From Acidobacteriota bacterium (GTDB lineage: Bacteria; Acidobacteriota; Terriglobia; Terriglobales; Acidobacteriaceae), in assembly GCA_021813745.1 (NCBI GenBank), contig JAKAJO010000092.1:62001-126000 (forward strand): a stretch of DNA of 64,000 nt, in the 5' to 3' direction. The position numbers and the translations under genes are program-made. How positions within the stretch are numbered: the stretch's first letter is position 1; every line of letters starts with the position of its first letter. Shown here one piece after another: positions 37,684-46,304 of this stretch. The notes beneath the pieces are model-generated. The model ran no database searches and was not told the origin of the DNA. It saw nothing but the letters and a program-made list of their open reading frames with translations.

Positions 37684-38253
37684 ATGCCGCCACGCGACCC
37701 GCAGGACCCTCCTTCCATTACCACGCTCGCCAGCCGCGAGATTTACCGTAACCGCTGGATGCGTGTACGCGAGGATGAAATCCTGCGCTCCAACGGCCAG
37801 AAGGGTATCTACGGCGTGGTCGACAAATCCGACTCGGCCATCATTCTGCCTGTTGATGGCGATCGCGTCTGGCTCGTCGAGCAATTCCGTTACACCATCC
37901 AGGCGCGCGCCCTCGAACTGCCTCAGGGCAGCTGGGAAGAGGATGAAGACGCCACTGCGGAAGAGTTGGCGCGCGGCGAGTTGCAGGAGGAAACCGGCCT
38001 GCACGCGGCGACGATGACCTACCTGGGAACACTCTGGATCGCCTATGGCTTCCTGCGTCAGCAGCAGCACGTCTTTCTTGCAACTGGCCTCAGTCCCGTC
38101 GGTACTGACCCGGATGCCGAGGAGCACGACCTGACCCTGCACTCCATTCCAATCGCCGACTTCGAGCAGCGAATGCTCGACGGCCGCATTCGCGATAACT
38201 GCACCATCGCGGCCTGGGGCCTTTACCGGATCTGGAAAGAACGTCAGCAGTGA
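37684..38253 (+). CDS. NUDIX hydrolase, ADP-ribose pyrophosphatase-like
   Basis: A 189-residue NUDIX protein. The catalytic helix region LELPQGSWEEDEDATAEE then LARGELQEETGL fits the box with two extra residues, and the usual Arg of REUxEE is Gly (RGELQEETG). The EE pair that binds metal is kept. The preceding VEQFRYTIQARALELPQG resembles ADP-sugar diphosphatases. ATG 37684 has AAAGG at a good distance; the longer open frame upstream is not protein-like. It lies 125 bases after hflX. Substrate specificity is not certain. Confidence 0.85.
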   Translation: MPPRDPQDPPSITTLASREIYRNRWMRVREDEILRSNGQKGIYGVVDKSDSAIILPVDGDRVWLVEQFRYTIQARALELPQGSWEEDEDATAEELARGELQEETGLHAATMTYLGTLWIAYGFLRQQQHVFLATGLSPVGTDPDAEEHDLTLHSIPIADFEQRMLDGRIRDNCTIAAWGLYRIWKERQQ

Positions 38254-38620
38254 ACAAAAGGCGCGACCCCCAGGGAAACGTCGAAGAGTCTGTAAGCGTG
38301 CAAAGAGCTTCTTCCCGTTACGCCTAGCCTGCGCTTTCCAACCGGTGCGCAACAGCCATGCACGGCATCGCACTCGGGGATAACTACGTGGTTTGTCCGC
38401 TGAAGAGTTTCAGCGGATATCTGATGAAAGCAGCGGCGCGCCATCGGCAATCCGGGGCAACGCAGGATTGACAGACGCAGCGCATCCAAGGGATTCTCGC
38501 CAGATCTCACTATTCACTGCTAAAAGAGGAATGAAGCTGGATTCCCGGTAACACGCAGAAGGCGGATGCAGGGAATCGGAAATCCAGCTTGACGCTTGCG
38601 GATTGCATTGAGTAGATCGA
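38254..38620. other. Intergenic region with imperfect hairpin
   Basis: 367 bases between the NUDIX gene and the convergent TIGR03118 gene. A 10-base inverted repeat (AAGCTGGATT 38534-38543 and AATCCAGCTT 38581-38590) encloses a second pairing (GATTCCC/GGGAATC). It may end transcription of the minus-strand gene. The short ORFs here have no support. Confidence 0.5.
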
Positions 38621-39778
38621 TTACTGCGCGTTCCCGAGAGGACTCTGCATCGCCGTAATCGACCCGAACGTGCCCATGCTTTCATTTGCGCCGCCAGCGG
38701 AGAAGTAGAGGGACGTTGCATTGCCTGCCTTGGCGTCATTGCCGGGCGAGATGTCCCACAAGCCTGCAATCCCGAGCGGCGAACCGTTCGCGCCGCGCAG
38801 AAAATCTTCAAACTTCCCAGTGACTGGATTAAACGCAGCAATCCATCCGCTACCAAAATTTCCTACCAGGATGCTGTGACTGTAAGGGCCAAAATCGCTG
38901 GGCGCGATGGCCATACCCCACGGCGCGTTCATCCACGCTCCGTTTTCCAGTTTCAGAATCATGCGGCCATCCGGAGTGTAGCCGCGCACGCGGCCCAGAC
39001 CCGGACCGTCCTGCTCGTTGATGCCGCTGCCCAGCTTGGCATAGGAGACGAAGATGTTGCCACCGAGATTCTGCACATTGAACGGCGCAAAGCCATCCGG
39101 CATGTCGTCCCCACTCTGGTTGAACTGGTCTTCGATCGCCGTTACATGGTGGAACATCCCGTCGAACACTTCGACTCTTCCGAGTGCGAAGTCAGCGACG
39201 TAAAGCAATGTTTGTGCGGTCATGCCGGGCATGTTCACTGTCGCAGCGGTCATGCCTTTGAACGAAGCGCCCATCTTCGACTCATTCACTGCGATCAGCG
39301 CGTTGGTCGGATTCGCCTTTGGATTCCAGCCTGATATCGTGCCGTCTTCCGTGGCGAAAAGAAAGACTGCCTGATTGCCGCCCGGCAAGGCGAACTCGGT
39401 CGTTCCATTAAAAACAGTTCCTGTGGGCGATCCGGTCTGCCCCATACCAGCCTTTGCGGCAGGAACTGTGACGACCAGCGGAATGACCTGTCCCGTTCCC
39501 ATATAGAGAGTGGACAGGCCTGTTCCATTGTCGGCGAGCCACCACGGGGAACCCGAGGAGCGCGACATGCCCCACGGGTTCACCATATTGGCATCGGTGA
39601 AGGGTGCGCCTGAACTCGCGTTGCTTGCGAGGTTGGTCACCATGTACTGGTTCGTCGGCAGCGGATTCGCCATTGTGCGTGCTGCGTCTGCGTCATCCTG
39701 GGCTGCGCAAACTCCATGCGCCATCAGCATCGCGGCGCCTAGCAGCAATGCGCTGGATTGCGTTTGGGGAAGCTTCAT
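38621..39778 (-). CDS. TIGR03118-family secreted protein
   Basis: A 385-residue exported protein of the TIGR03118 family, likely a beta-propeller. Residues 1-26 are a signal peptide (SSALLLGAAMLMAHGVCAAQ). The family-specific order is visible: MVTNLASNASSGAPFTD, then VNPWGMSRSSGSPWWLADNG, TGSPTGTVFNG, FLFATEDGTISGWNP, and the ending AGLWDISPGND followed by LYFSAGG. The function is unknown; it is common in soil bacteria and often multicopy. AGGAG precedes the ATG. It is monocistronic. Confidence 0.87.
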   Translation of the reverse strand: MKLPQTQSSALLLGAAMLMAHGVCAAQDDADAARTMANPLPTNQYMVTNLASNASSGAPFTDANMVNPWGMSRSSGSPWWLADNGTGLSTLYMGTGQVIPLVVTVPAAKAGMGQTGSPTGTVFNGTTEFALPGGNQAVFLFATEDGTISGWNPKANPTNALIAVNESKMGASFKGMTAATVNMPGMTAQTLLYVADFALGRVEVFDGMFHHVTAIEDQFNQSGDDMPDGFAPFNVQNLGGNIFVSYAKLGSGINEQDGPGLGRVRGYTPDGRMILKLENGAWMNAPWGMAIAPSDFGPYSHSILVGNFGSGWIAAFNPVTGKFEDFLRGANGSPLGIAGLWDISPGNDAKAGNATSLYFSAGGANESMGTFGSITAMQSPLGNAQ

Positions 39779-39940
39779 GCGGTTTGTCTCCTGAACGGCT
39801 TCAGATCGTACTTGCCACCGCAGAGTGTGCTCCTCGCATGAGAGGAAATGAAAGACCTACCGACTGCCGGCTTTTCCAACATCACCAAAAATCTCTGGAA
39901 AATTGATGAATGGAAAAATTGCGAAACTTTCTCCTGAACG

Positions 39941-39970
39941 CAACGACGCGCCCCACAGGGCGCGTCGTTG
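39941..39970 (-). terminator. Strong hairpin downstream of citrate synthase
   Basis: CAACGACGCGCCC (39941-39953) and GGGCGCGTCGTTG (39958-39970) form a perfect 13-base stem with a 4-base loop, 28 bases past the gltA stop. No T tract follows on the minus strand, so it may be Rho-assisted or act as an RNA 3' stabiliser. Confidence 0.6.
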
Positions 39971-39998
39971 AAGTTCGCTCAATGTGGAAGAGTTCGGC

Positions 39999-41135
39999 TT
40001 AACCGCGTTCTTCAACGGGTACCCAGTGCGTGGGATACACCGGCCCGATGTACTCCGCCCGCGGACGGATCAGGCGGTTGTCGTCGAGCTGCTCGATCAC
40101 ATGTGCGGTCCAGCCTGCGATGCGGCTGATGGCGAAGATCGGCGTGTAGAGGTCGATGTCGATGCCCAGCATGGCGTAGGTTGAAGCGGAATAGAAATCC
40201 ACGTTGGCGTTGAGCTTCTTTTCCGTCTTCACATTCTGCTCAATGGCGCGTGACATCTCAAACCACTTGGACTGGCCTGCATCTCTTCCAAGCTGCTCGC
40301 TCATCTTGCGCAGGTGCGTGGCGCGCGGATCTTCCGTTTTGTAGACGCGATGGCCGAAGCCAGACACTTTCTGCTTGTTCGCGAGCATGTTCTTCACATA
40401 CTCCACAGGGTCGGCACCGGCCTTGTCGATGGCCAGCAGCAGCCGCATCACGGCCTCGTTGGCGCCGCCGTGCAGCGGCCCTTTCAGCGCGCCAATGGCG
40501 CCCGTCACCGCGGAGTGAATGTCGGAAAGCGTTGCCGCAATGACGCGGGCTGCAAAGGTGGAAGCATTCAGCTCGTGGTCGGCGTGGAGGATGAGGGCGA
40601 TGTCCAGGGTGCGTGTCGCCGTCTCGGAGGGCTTGACGCCGGTGAGCATCCAGAGGAAGTTGCCTGCGTGGGAGAGAGACCGGTCCGGCGGAATGATTTC
40701 CTTGCCTTTACGAAGCCGATCATAGATGGCGACGATCATGGCAAGTTGTGCGGTGAGGTTGTAGCTCTTGCGGACGTTGGCGTCGTGGGAATTGTCCTTT
40801 TCGTCGGCGTCATAGAAGCTGAGCGCCGACACCGCAGTTCGCAGCACCTCCATCGGAGTGGCCGACGACGGAAAGCTGCGCAGCATGTCGATGATGCGTT
40901 GATCCAGCTCGCGAGCCAGCGCCAGCTGGGCCTGGAATTCCCGCAGTGCGAGCTGATTGGGTAGGCGGCCATTCCACAGCAGGTACGTCGTCTCTTCAAA
41001 GGTGGAATGAACAGCCAGCTCATGAATATCAATGCCGCGATATGCCAGGACCCCAGCCTCACCATCAATCCAGCAAATACCTGAATTGGCTGCGACGATT
41101 CCTTCCAGACCTTTGCCAGCGACTGCGGTAGCCAT
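39999..41135 (-). CDS. gltA: Citrate synthase
   Basis: Condenses oxaloacetate and acetyl-CoA in the first TCA step. The 378-residue type I form resembles the short bacterial/archaeal citrate synthases. The catalytic set is present: GPLHGGANEAVM (His of GPLHGGAN), SGFGHRVYKTEDPRA (second His) and NVDFYSASTYAMLG (Asp). 2-methylcitrate synthase is a possible alternative since the families are close. ATG 41135 (MATAVAGKGLEG) is chosen; an in-frame start 42 bases upstream also exists. It is monocistronic with a likely promoter at 41234-41263. Confidence 0.9.
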   Translation of the reverse strand: MATAVAGKGLEGIVAANSGICWIDGEAGVLAYRGIDIHELAVHSTFEETTYLLWNGRLPNQLALREFQAQLALARELDQRIIDMLRSFPSSATPMEVLRTAVSALSFYDADEKDNSHDANVRKSYNLTAQLAMIVAIYDRLRKGKEIIPPDRSLSHAGNFLWMLTGVKPSETATRTLDIALILHADHELNASTFAARVIAATLSDIHSAVTGAIGALKGPLHGGANEAVMRLLLAIDKAGADPVEYVKNMLANKQKVSGFGHRVYKTEDPRATHLRKMSEQLGRDAGQSKWFEMSRAIEQNVKTEKKLNANVDFYSASTYAMLGIDIDLYTPIFAISRIAGWTAHVIEQLDDNRLIRPRAEYIGPVYPTHWVPVEERG

Positions 41136-41520
41136 AGAATTGCATCTCCAGGAACGGTAGTCATGCGCGCCGCTCAAGCTTGTAATTGGACTGCACTGAA
41201 GCCACTGCGCGCGAAAAAAGTGCAGTAATGCTTGTTATAACGTAGCGATTCGATGGTTGTCACATCGGTCGGGCCATTCGCTGAACGGCCGTTCCATCAG
41301 GTAGAACGCAGAATGGGATTTTCCGGCCGGTGCGGCACGGTCCGAAGATGCTGTACAATCAGCCGCACAGACGATTCCGCCGCGGCCTGCGTGAAAGGCC
41401 CATGGCGTAACGCATTGCTCTGCGTGCACGCCACCCGGTTGTGTCAGACAGCGTTCGCGAGGGAGTCACGATTGTAGAGATGGCATGCCTGACGCCCTGT
41501 ATGCCGAAGGATGAGACACG
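41136..41520. other. Divergent intergenic region upstream of gltA
   Basis: 385 bases between the divergent gltA and coiled-coil protein genes. It contains the probable gltA promoter and, on the plus strand, a TACAAT (41354-41359) without a good -35. AAGGATG lies just before the ATG at 41521. No gene was seen. Confidence 0.55.
41234..41263 (-). promoter_or_regulatory. Probable gltA promoter
   Basis: On the minus strand GTGACA (41263-41258) and TATAAC (41239-41234) are 18 bases apart, each one base from the sigma70 consensus. Transcription would start about 90 bases before the gltA ATG. Confidence 0.45.
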
Positions 41521-42351
41521 ATGAGTGATGAATTGGAAGATGCACCGAGGAGTTTTTCCGGAGCATTTTTAGCGGCGGTCGCGATCGCGCTGCTTGGCGC
41601 AGTCGGCGGCTTGATTTGGACCTACACCCTCAGCGGCCGCCTCGCGCACCAGGAATCGGCGCTGGCCGAAGCGAATCAGCAGGTAAAGGGCCTTGCAGCG
41701 GATCTGCGCGAAACCAACGCCCGTCTCACCGTTGCTAACGAAGAGCTCAGCAAGTCGCTCGGCCTCACCCAGAGACAGCTTGACGCTCGGGCGCAGCAGA
41801 TCATCCAGCAGCAGCAGGCTGAAAGCAAGAAGTTGGAAAGCGCTCAGCAGCAGACGGCCCAGCAGGTGAACGCCGTTTCCAGTGAGGTCTCCAATGTCAA
41901 GTCCGATGTCGGAGGAGTCAAGACCGACGTGGCCAAGACCCAGACCGACGTCGCCAGTGCTCTCAACCAGTTGCAGTCGATGAAGGGTGACATGGGCCAG
42001 CAGAGCGGCCTCATAGCCCGCAATGCTCAGGAACTCGAACTCCTCAAGCACCGGGGGGACAGGAACTATTATGAGTTCACCCTGGAGCGCAATCGGCGCA
42101 AGCCGGTCGGTACCGTGAGCCTGGAGCTTAAGAAGGCCGACATGAAGCACAATCGCTTCACCCTTGACATCTATTCCGATGACAAACGGTATGAGAAAAA
42201 GGACCGCAACGTGAATGAGCCGCTGCAGTTCTACAGCGGAAAGCAGCCGGGTCTCTTCGAGATTGTCGTGAACTCAATCAACTCGAAGAACCAGGTGTCG
42301 GGCTACCTTTCCACGCCGAAAAATGCTCCTGCTCCGGTTACCGCTCAGTAA
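41521..42351 (+). CDS. Uncharacterised membrane-anchored coiled-coil protein
   Basis: A 276-residue protein not matched to a known family. Residues 14-37 form one membrane span (LAAVAIALLGAVGGLIWTY) after a short acidic N-terminus. Residues about 40-180 are a heptad-rich coiled coil with many Gln, Glu and Val, including near-repeats SEVSNVKSDVGGVKTDVAKT. Residues 185-276 look like a compact beta domain (NYYEFTLERNRRKPVGTVSL). It probably extends from the inner membrane into the periplasm. Its 3' end overlaps the next gene on the other strand by 14 bases. An AAGGATG ribosome site is present. Confidence 0.75.
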   Translation: MSDELEDAPRSFSGAFLAAVAIALLGAVGGLIWTYTLSGRLAHQESALAEANQQVKGLAADLRETNARLTVANEELSKSLGLTQRQLDARAQQIIQQQQAESKKLESAQQQTAQQVNAVSSEVSNVKSDVGGVKTDVAKTQTDVASALNQLQSMKGDMGQQSGLIARNAQELELLKHRGDRNYYEFTLERNRRKPVGTVSLELKKADMKHNRFTLDIYSDDKRYEKKDRNVNEPLQFYSGKQPGLFEIVVNSINSKNQVSGYLSTPKNAPAPVTAQ

Positions 42352-42958
42352 CGGGAACCTGCGGGGTCACCTTCAGAACCGGCTGATACTGAAAGCCAAA
42401 TTCGTAATCCAGCCCCTTACGAGCCTCCCACTCGGCCTTGGTCAGGCGGAAAAGCGAGACGAACGTCCCGTCCACCGTCTGACCGGGCTGGATGGTCAAG
42501 TCCGTGGGCAGGGAAGGGGCTTTCCACTGCGCAAGTTCAGGGTATGCCAGAAAGACCCGGTCATAGTCGCGGGCAGGCGCCGCGTAGGCCGTGTGCACTC
42601 CGTCCGCAAGTGTCGCATTCGTCAGAATCTGGTACAGAAAAAGCGGCTGCTGACTCTGGTTGTGCAAGCGCACATGCGAGAAGACCAGTACCTGGTCAAA
42701 GCTCTCTTTCGGAATCGATGCGCCGTTCGCGTCGAAGCCGCCGGACTCCGTATGCATCGGATGTGCCCAGACCTCCAGCACGGTTCCAGTAGCCGCCGGG
42801 GGCTTTTCGCCCGTGATCACATAGATTGCAATCGCCAGGGTCACCAGAATCGTGGCAGCGATACTGGCCCACACAACGTGGCTGGTTCCACGGGTGAAAG
42901 ATTCCCCGCGTGCCGCGTCATCTGACTGGCTGGATGCTTCCTGATGCAAGAGACTCAT
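42338..42958 (-). CDS. Uncharacterised single-span membrane protein
   Basis: A 206-residue protein of unknown family. A transmembrane helix lies near residues 28-49 (VVWASIAATILVTLAIAIYV) with a short hydrophilic N-terminal tail, so the remaining ~155 residues are probably periplasmic. That part is beta-rich (EVWAHPMHTESGGFDANG, FSHVRLHNQSQQPLFLYQ, TVDGTFVSLFRLTKAEWEAR). It is convergent with the coiled-coil gene and the 3' ends overlap at 42338-42351. No functional motif was recognised. Confidence 0.72.
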   Translation of the reverse strand: MSLLHQEASSQSDDAARGESFTRGTSHVVWASIAATILVTLAIAIYVITGEKPPAATGTVLEVWAHPMHTESGGFDANGASIPKESFDQVLVFSHVRLHNQSQQPLFLYQILTNATLADGVHTAYAAPARDYDRVFLAYPELAQWKAPSLPTDLTIQPGQTVDGTFVSLFRLTKAEWEARKGLDYEFGFQYQPVLKVTPQVPVTER

Positions 42959-43078
42959 GGCGCCCCTATCTTATCTCCGGCACGGTGCCTTCGGCGATGA
43001 GCGTCGAAGCAAGCCAGGTTGAATTCCTCTTAATTGCACCTTTCCCGCTACATTCACCAGTCGGCACACGCCTGCCCC

Positions 43079-44833
43079 TCAGGTTGTTGTTGATTTCCGG
43101 GGGCGAAGCGACTCCAGAAACCGGCGAGCGGGGAGTGTATTGAGAACGTCATGGGGACCCAGCCATGCGCGACGCAACTGGCGCACTCCGTACTCCATCT
43201 TGACCAGATGCCGGGTATCGTGGGCGTCGGTGCTCACAACGATTCGGCAGCCGAGCTCCTTGGCAAGGCGCAAATCGCGATCGCACAGGTCCAGACGTTC
43301 CGGGGCAGCGTTGTGCTCCACCGCCACGCCCAGCTCGGCCGCCCTGCGTAACACCGCCCCCAGGTCCAGCGCATAGGGTTCTCGTTGCAGCAGCAGGCGC
43401 CCGGTTGGATGACCCAGGATCCGCGTGTGCGGATTTTCCAGGGCACGCAGGATGCGGTCCGTCATCTCTTCCTGGCTCTGCTCAAACCGGGTGTGCACGC
43501 TGGCGATGACGACGTCCATCTGTGCCAGAACCTCGTTGTCCAGATCGAGTGCGCCGTCCGCCAGGATGTCCACCTCGATGCCCGTCATCACCCGGATGCG
43601 GCCCTCCATTTGCTGGTCCACTTCACGGATCCGCCGCAGGTGCTCAAGGGCGCGCTTCTCATTCAGGCCGTTGGTCATGGCCAGGTTCTTGGAATGGTCC
43701 GTGATGGCAATGTACTGGTATCCGCGGGCCAGTGCTGCCTCTGCCATCTCCAGGATCGTGTTGCGCCCGTCCGTCGCAGTCGTGTGCATATGCACATCGC
43801 CCCGGATGTCAGATAGCTCGATCAGGCGCGGCAGCTTGTGTGCCGACGCGGCTTCAATCTCGCCGAGATTTTCGCGCAGCTCCGGCGGAATCCACTCCAT
43901 GCCCAGCGCGGCGTAAATCTCCTCTTCGGTCGCCGCCGCCACGGTGGAGTTGTCTTTCAGTCGCGCCAGGGACCACTCGCTCAGCGTGTAGCCTTTTTTC
44001 AGAGCCCGCTGTCGCAGGGCGACGTTATGCGCCTTCGAGCCCGTGAAATATTGCAGTGCCGCTCCATAGCTCTCCGTTGGCAGCAGGCGCACATCCACCT
44101 GCAGTCCGTTGGCGAGTTGAAAGCTCACCTTGTTCTCGCCCTTGGCCAGAATGTCCCGAATGCCGGGAAACGCTGCGACGTGTTCCACCGCAGCCGCGGT
44201 GTGTTCCGGCTCGCAGGCCGGCCCGGTCACCAGCAGATCCAGGTCGCCTGCCGTCTCGCGACCTCGCCGCAGTGACCCCGCTGGCGTGACCCGCTCGATT
44301 CCCGGGAAGGTTCGCAGGTAGGCGCCGATGCGCTGAGCGGCTTCCTCTGCATCGTCGATACGGAAGCGCCCCGAGCTGCGGCGATACTCTTCAATGCCCT
44401 TGCGGAGTTTTTCAATCTGCTTGGCGCCCATGCGTGGCAGCCCTGTCAGGCGTCCAGCCTCAATGGCGTCTGCAAGCTGATCGACGCTGCCAACCCGAGC
44501 CGCATCCCACAGGAGGGCCACGGTCTTGGGCCCCATGCCTGGCAGCTTCAGCAACTCCAGAATGGAGGAGCCGTACTTGGTGAGGAGTTCGTCACGCAGC
44601 GGCAGAGAGCCGGTCGCGGCAATGGCTTGCAGATTCGCGGCCATGCCCTTGCCAATGCCCGGAATCGCAAGCAACTTGGCCACATCATCCGTGATGCCGG
44701 CAACATCGATTGTCGTCTGTTCAAGGGAGTCAGCGGCGCGCCGGTAGCTCCGAATGCGGAACCCATCGCCCCCATCGATCTCAAGGAGATCCGCTGTCTG
44801 GGCAAGCAGCCGAGCCATGGAAGAGTTGTCCAT
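43079..44833 (-). CDS. polX: DNA polymerase/3'-5' exonuclease PolX
   Basis: A family X polymerase for base-excision or break repair, fused to a PHP nuclease domain, about 584 residues. The N-terminal part has helix-hairpin-helix segments (LLAIPGIGKGMAANLQ and LKLPGMGPKTVALLWD). The nucleotidyltransferase site is GSLRRGRETAGDLDLLV, with the catalytic Asp pair. The C-terminal PHP domain begins DIRGDVHMHTTATDGRNT, with the metal HxH. ATG 44833 (MDNSSMARLL) is preferred; an upstream extension of 20 residues is not conserved. It is apparently monocistronic. Confidence 0.95.
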   Translation of the reverse strand: MDNSSMARLLAQTADLLEIDGGDGFRIRSYRRAADSLEQTTIDVAGITDDVAKLLAIPGIGKGMAANLQAIAATGSLPLRDELLTKYGSSILELLKLPGMGPKTVALLWDAARVGSVDQLADAIEAGRLTGLPRMGAKQIEKLRKGIEEYRRSSGRFRIDDAEEAAQRIGAYLRTFPGIERVTPAGSLRRGRETAGDLDLLVTGPACEPEHTAAAVEHVAAFPGIRDILAKGENKVSFQLANGLQVDVRLLPTESYGAALQYFTGSKAHNVALRQRALKKGYTLSEWSLARLKDNSTVAAATEEEIYAALGMEWIPPELRENLGEIEAASAHKLPRLIELSDIRGDVHMHTTATDGRNTILEMAEAALARGYQYIAITDHSKNLAMTNGLNEKRALEHLRRIREVDQQMEGRIRVMTGIEVDILADGALDLDNEVLAQMDVVIASVHTRFEQSQEEMTDRILRALENPHTRILGHPTGRLLLQREPYALDLGAVLRRAAELGVAVEHNAAPERLDLCDRDLRLAKELGCRIVVSTDAHDTRHLVKMEYGVRQLRRAWLGPHDVLNTLPARRFLESLRPRKSTTT

Positions 44834-45022
44834 GGCTCCAGTATCCGCGAAGAGGTGCGCCGGGGATAGCAATCTTGCAGGAGCCCAAAGCATGGCAGGG
44901 CTGCGCCCGCAGCGCCGGATCCACGAAAATGCTGAGGCGCTCCAGGCTCATCCGACAGAGCTCGGAAGGGAACGCACTCGAAGGGAGACGGGCCTTGGTA
45001 GCCAATCCCGGGGGTACCCGTT

Positions 45023-45253
45023 CTATGCAGCTGTGTGGGCGGCATCGCGATGACGAACCACTCCGTCCGCCTGGGGACCCTTCTGGCCTTGGACGATGTC
45101 AAACTCCACCTCATCGCCCTCTTTCAGAGTCTTATAGCCGTCCAACTGGATCGCTGAGTAGTGCACAAATACATCCGGTCCATCGTCGCGCCCAATGAAA
45201 CCGTAACCTTTCGCGTTATTGAACCACTTCACCTTGCCCTTGTACTGAGCCAC
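45023..45253 (-). CDS. Cold-shock domain protein
   Basis: A 76-residue OB-fold RNA chaperone. Nucleic-acid motifs RNP1 (KGYGFI, residues 15-20) and RNP2 (VFVHYSAI) are both intact, and it ends with a short basic and Ala tail. A GTG start is used, with GAGAGG 10 bases upstream. The 228-base upstream gap towards the NUDIX gene would hold its leader, but no conserved cold box was recognised. Confidence 0.95.
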   Translation of the reverse strand: MAQYKGKVKWFNNAKGYGFIGRDDGPDVFVHYSAIQLDGYKTLKEGDEVEFDIVQGQKGPQADGVVRHRDAAHTAA

Positions 45254-45481
45254 AGGGTTTTGCCTCTCTTGCGTCTTTTGGGGAGTGGACTGGCGGTACT
45301 CGAAGCACCACCCGCCCCTGTTTCCTATGACGACAAAAACGCGCGAAAGGTTGATTGGATTGAAACCTTAAATTATGGAAAAAATGAGACGGAGCATCTG
45401 CGTGCCTGCCACTTCAACCGCAACACGTTGAAATGATATGAGAAACTGCGGCTCAAGGCGTTCAATTGCCCCTGCGGCGTT

Positions 45482-46132
45482 CTACTTTCGACGCTTCTTT
45501 GCCAGCAGGCGCGTGTAGAGCAAGATGCTGGTGAGCGTTTTACCGTCCAGAACGGCACCTTTCTCAATCATCTTCACGGCTTCTGAAAGCCGCACAAGCC
45601 GCATTTCGATCTCTTCATCCTCTTCAGGGTTCGCTTCGCCTGGAATCAGGTCCTCTGCCAGGAAGACCTTCATGGATTCACCCAGAAAACCGGGGCTGGC
45701 ATAGTACTCCACCAGCGGCTTCCATTTTTTTGCGCGATAGCCGGTCTCTTCTTCCAGTTCCCGCTGCGCGCCCGCCAGCGGATCCTCACCTGGCTCGAGC
45801 TTGCCTGCGGGCAACTCCCATAGAAACTGATTGGCCGCATGGCGGTACTGCCGCTCGACCACAACCCATGGGTCCTTTTTATTCTTCGACCGGTCCAGGG
45901 CGAGAATCACCACCGATCCGTTATGCCGGATCACATCGCGCTCGCTGTGTTTGCCCCCCGGCTCAATCAGCTTGTCGTGGTGCACGCGAAAGAGCGGGCC
46001 GTCATACGTGACGACAGAACTGAGCACGCGCGCACGCTCCGGAGCCGGCGTTGCCTTGGCGGCGCGTGAAGCTGGCTTCGACATTTTGCTCATTTTGCGG
46101 GCAGACTTGGCGGCTTCTTGCTTCTTTGGCAT
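45482..46132 (-). CDS. NUDIX hydrolase, ADP-ribose pyrophosphatase family
   Basis: A 216-residue NUDIX protein with a canonical box GKLEPGEDPLAG then AQRELEEETGY, fitting Gx5Ex7REUxEExGU. The preceding QYRHAANQFLWELPAGKLEP is typical of ADP-ribose diphosphatases. The first ~35 residues are rich in Lys, Ala and Ser and probably disordered, so the true start could be later. AAGGAG precedes the ATG. It is unrelated in detail to the other NUDIX protein of the window, which has a variant box. Confidence 0.9.
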   Translation of the reverse strand: MPKKQEAAKSARKMSKMSKPASRAAKATPAPERARVLSSVVTYDGPLFRVHHDKLIEPGGKHSERDVIRHNGSVVILALDRSKNKKDPWVVVERQYRHAANQFLWELPAGKLEPGEDPLAGAQRELEEETGYRAKKWKPLVEYYASPGFLGESMKVFLAEDLIPGEANPEEDEEIEMRLVRLSEAVKMIEKGAVLDGKTLTSILLYTRLLAKKRRK

Positions 46133-46152
46133 CGGGTGGCTCTCTCCTTGGC

Positions 46153-46181
46153 GGTATAGGATTGGGTTCGAAGGCGATCAA
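46153..46181 (-). promoter_or_regulatory. Possible promoter of the NUDIX gene
   Basis: On the minus strand TTGATC (46181-46176) and TATACC (46158-46153) are 17 bases apart, four of six matches each, about 20 bases ahead of the ATG and the AAGGAG ribosome site. Confidence 0.33.
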
Positions 46182-46304
46182 GCAAAGTATACGCACGCGG
46201 GGGATCGAGTTGTGCATCGCCGATGCCCTTCATGGCATCCTGTAAAGAGTCACACATCCTGACCGAGCAAGGACAGGAATCCCCGCAGGACGCGTACGCC
46301 GGAA

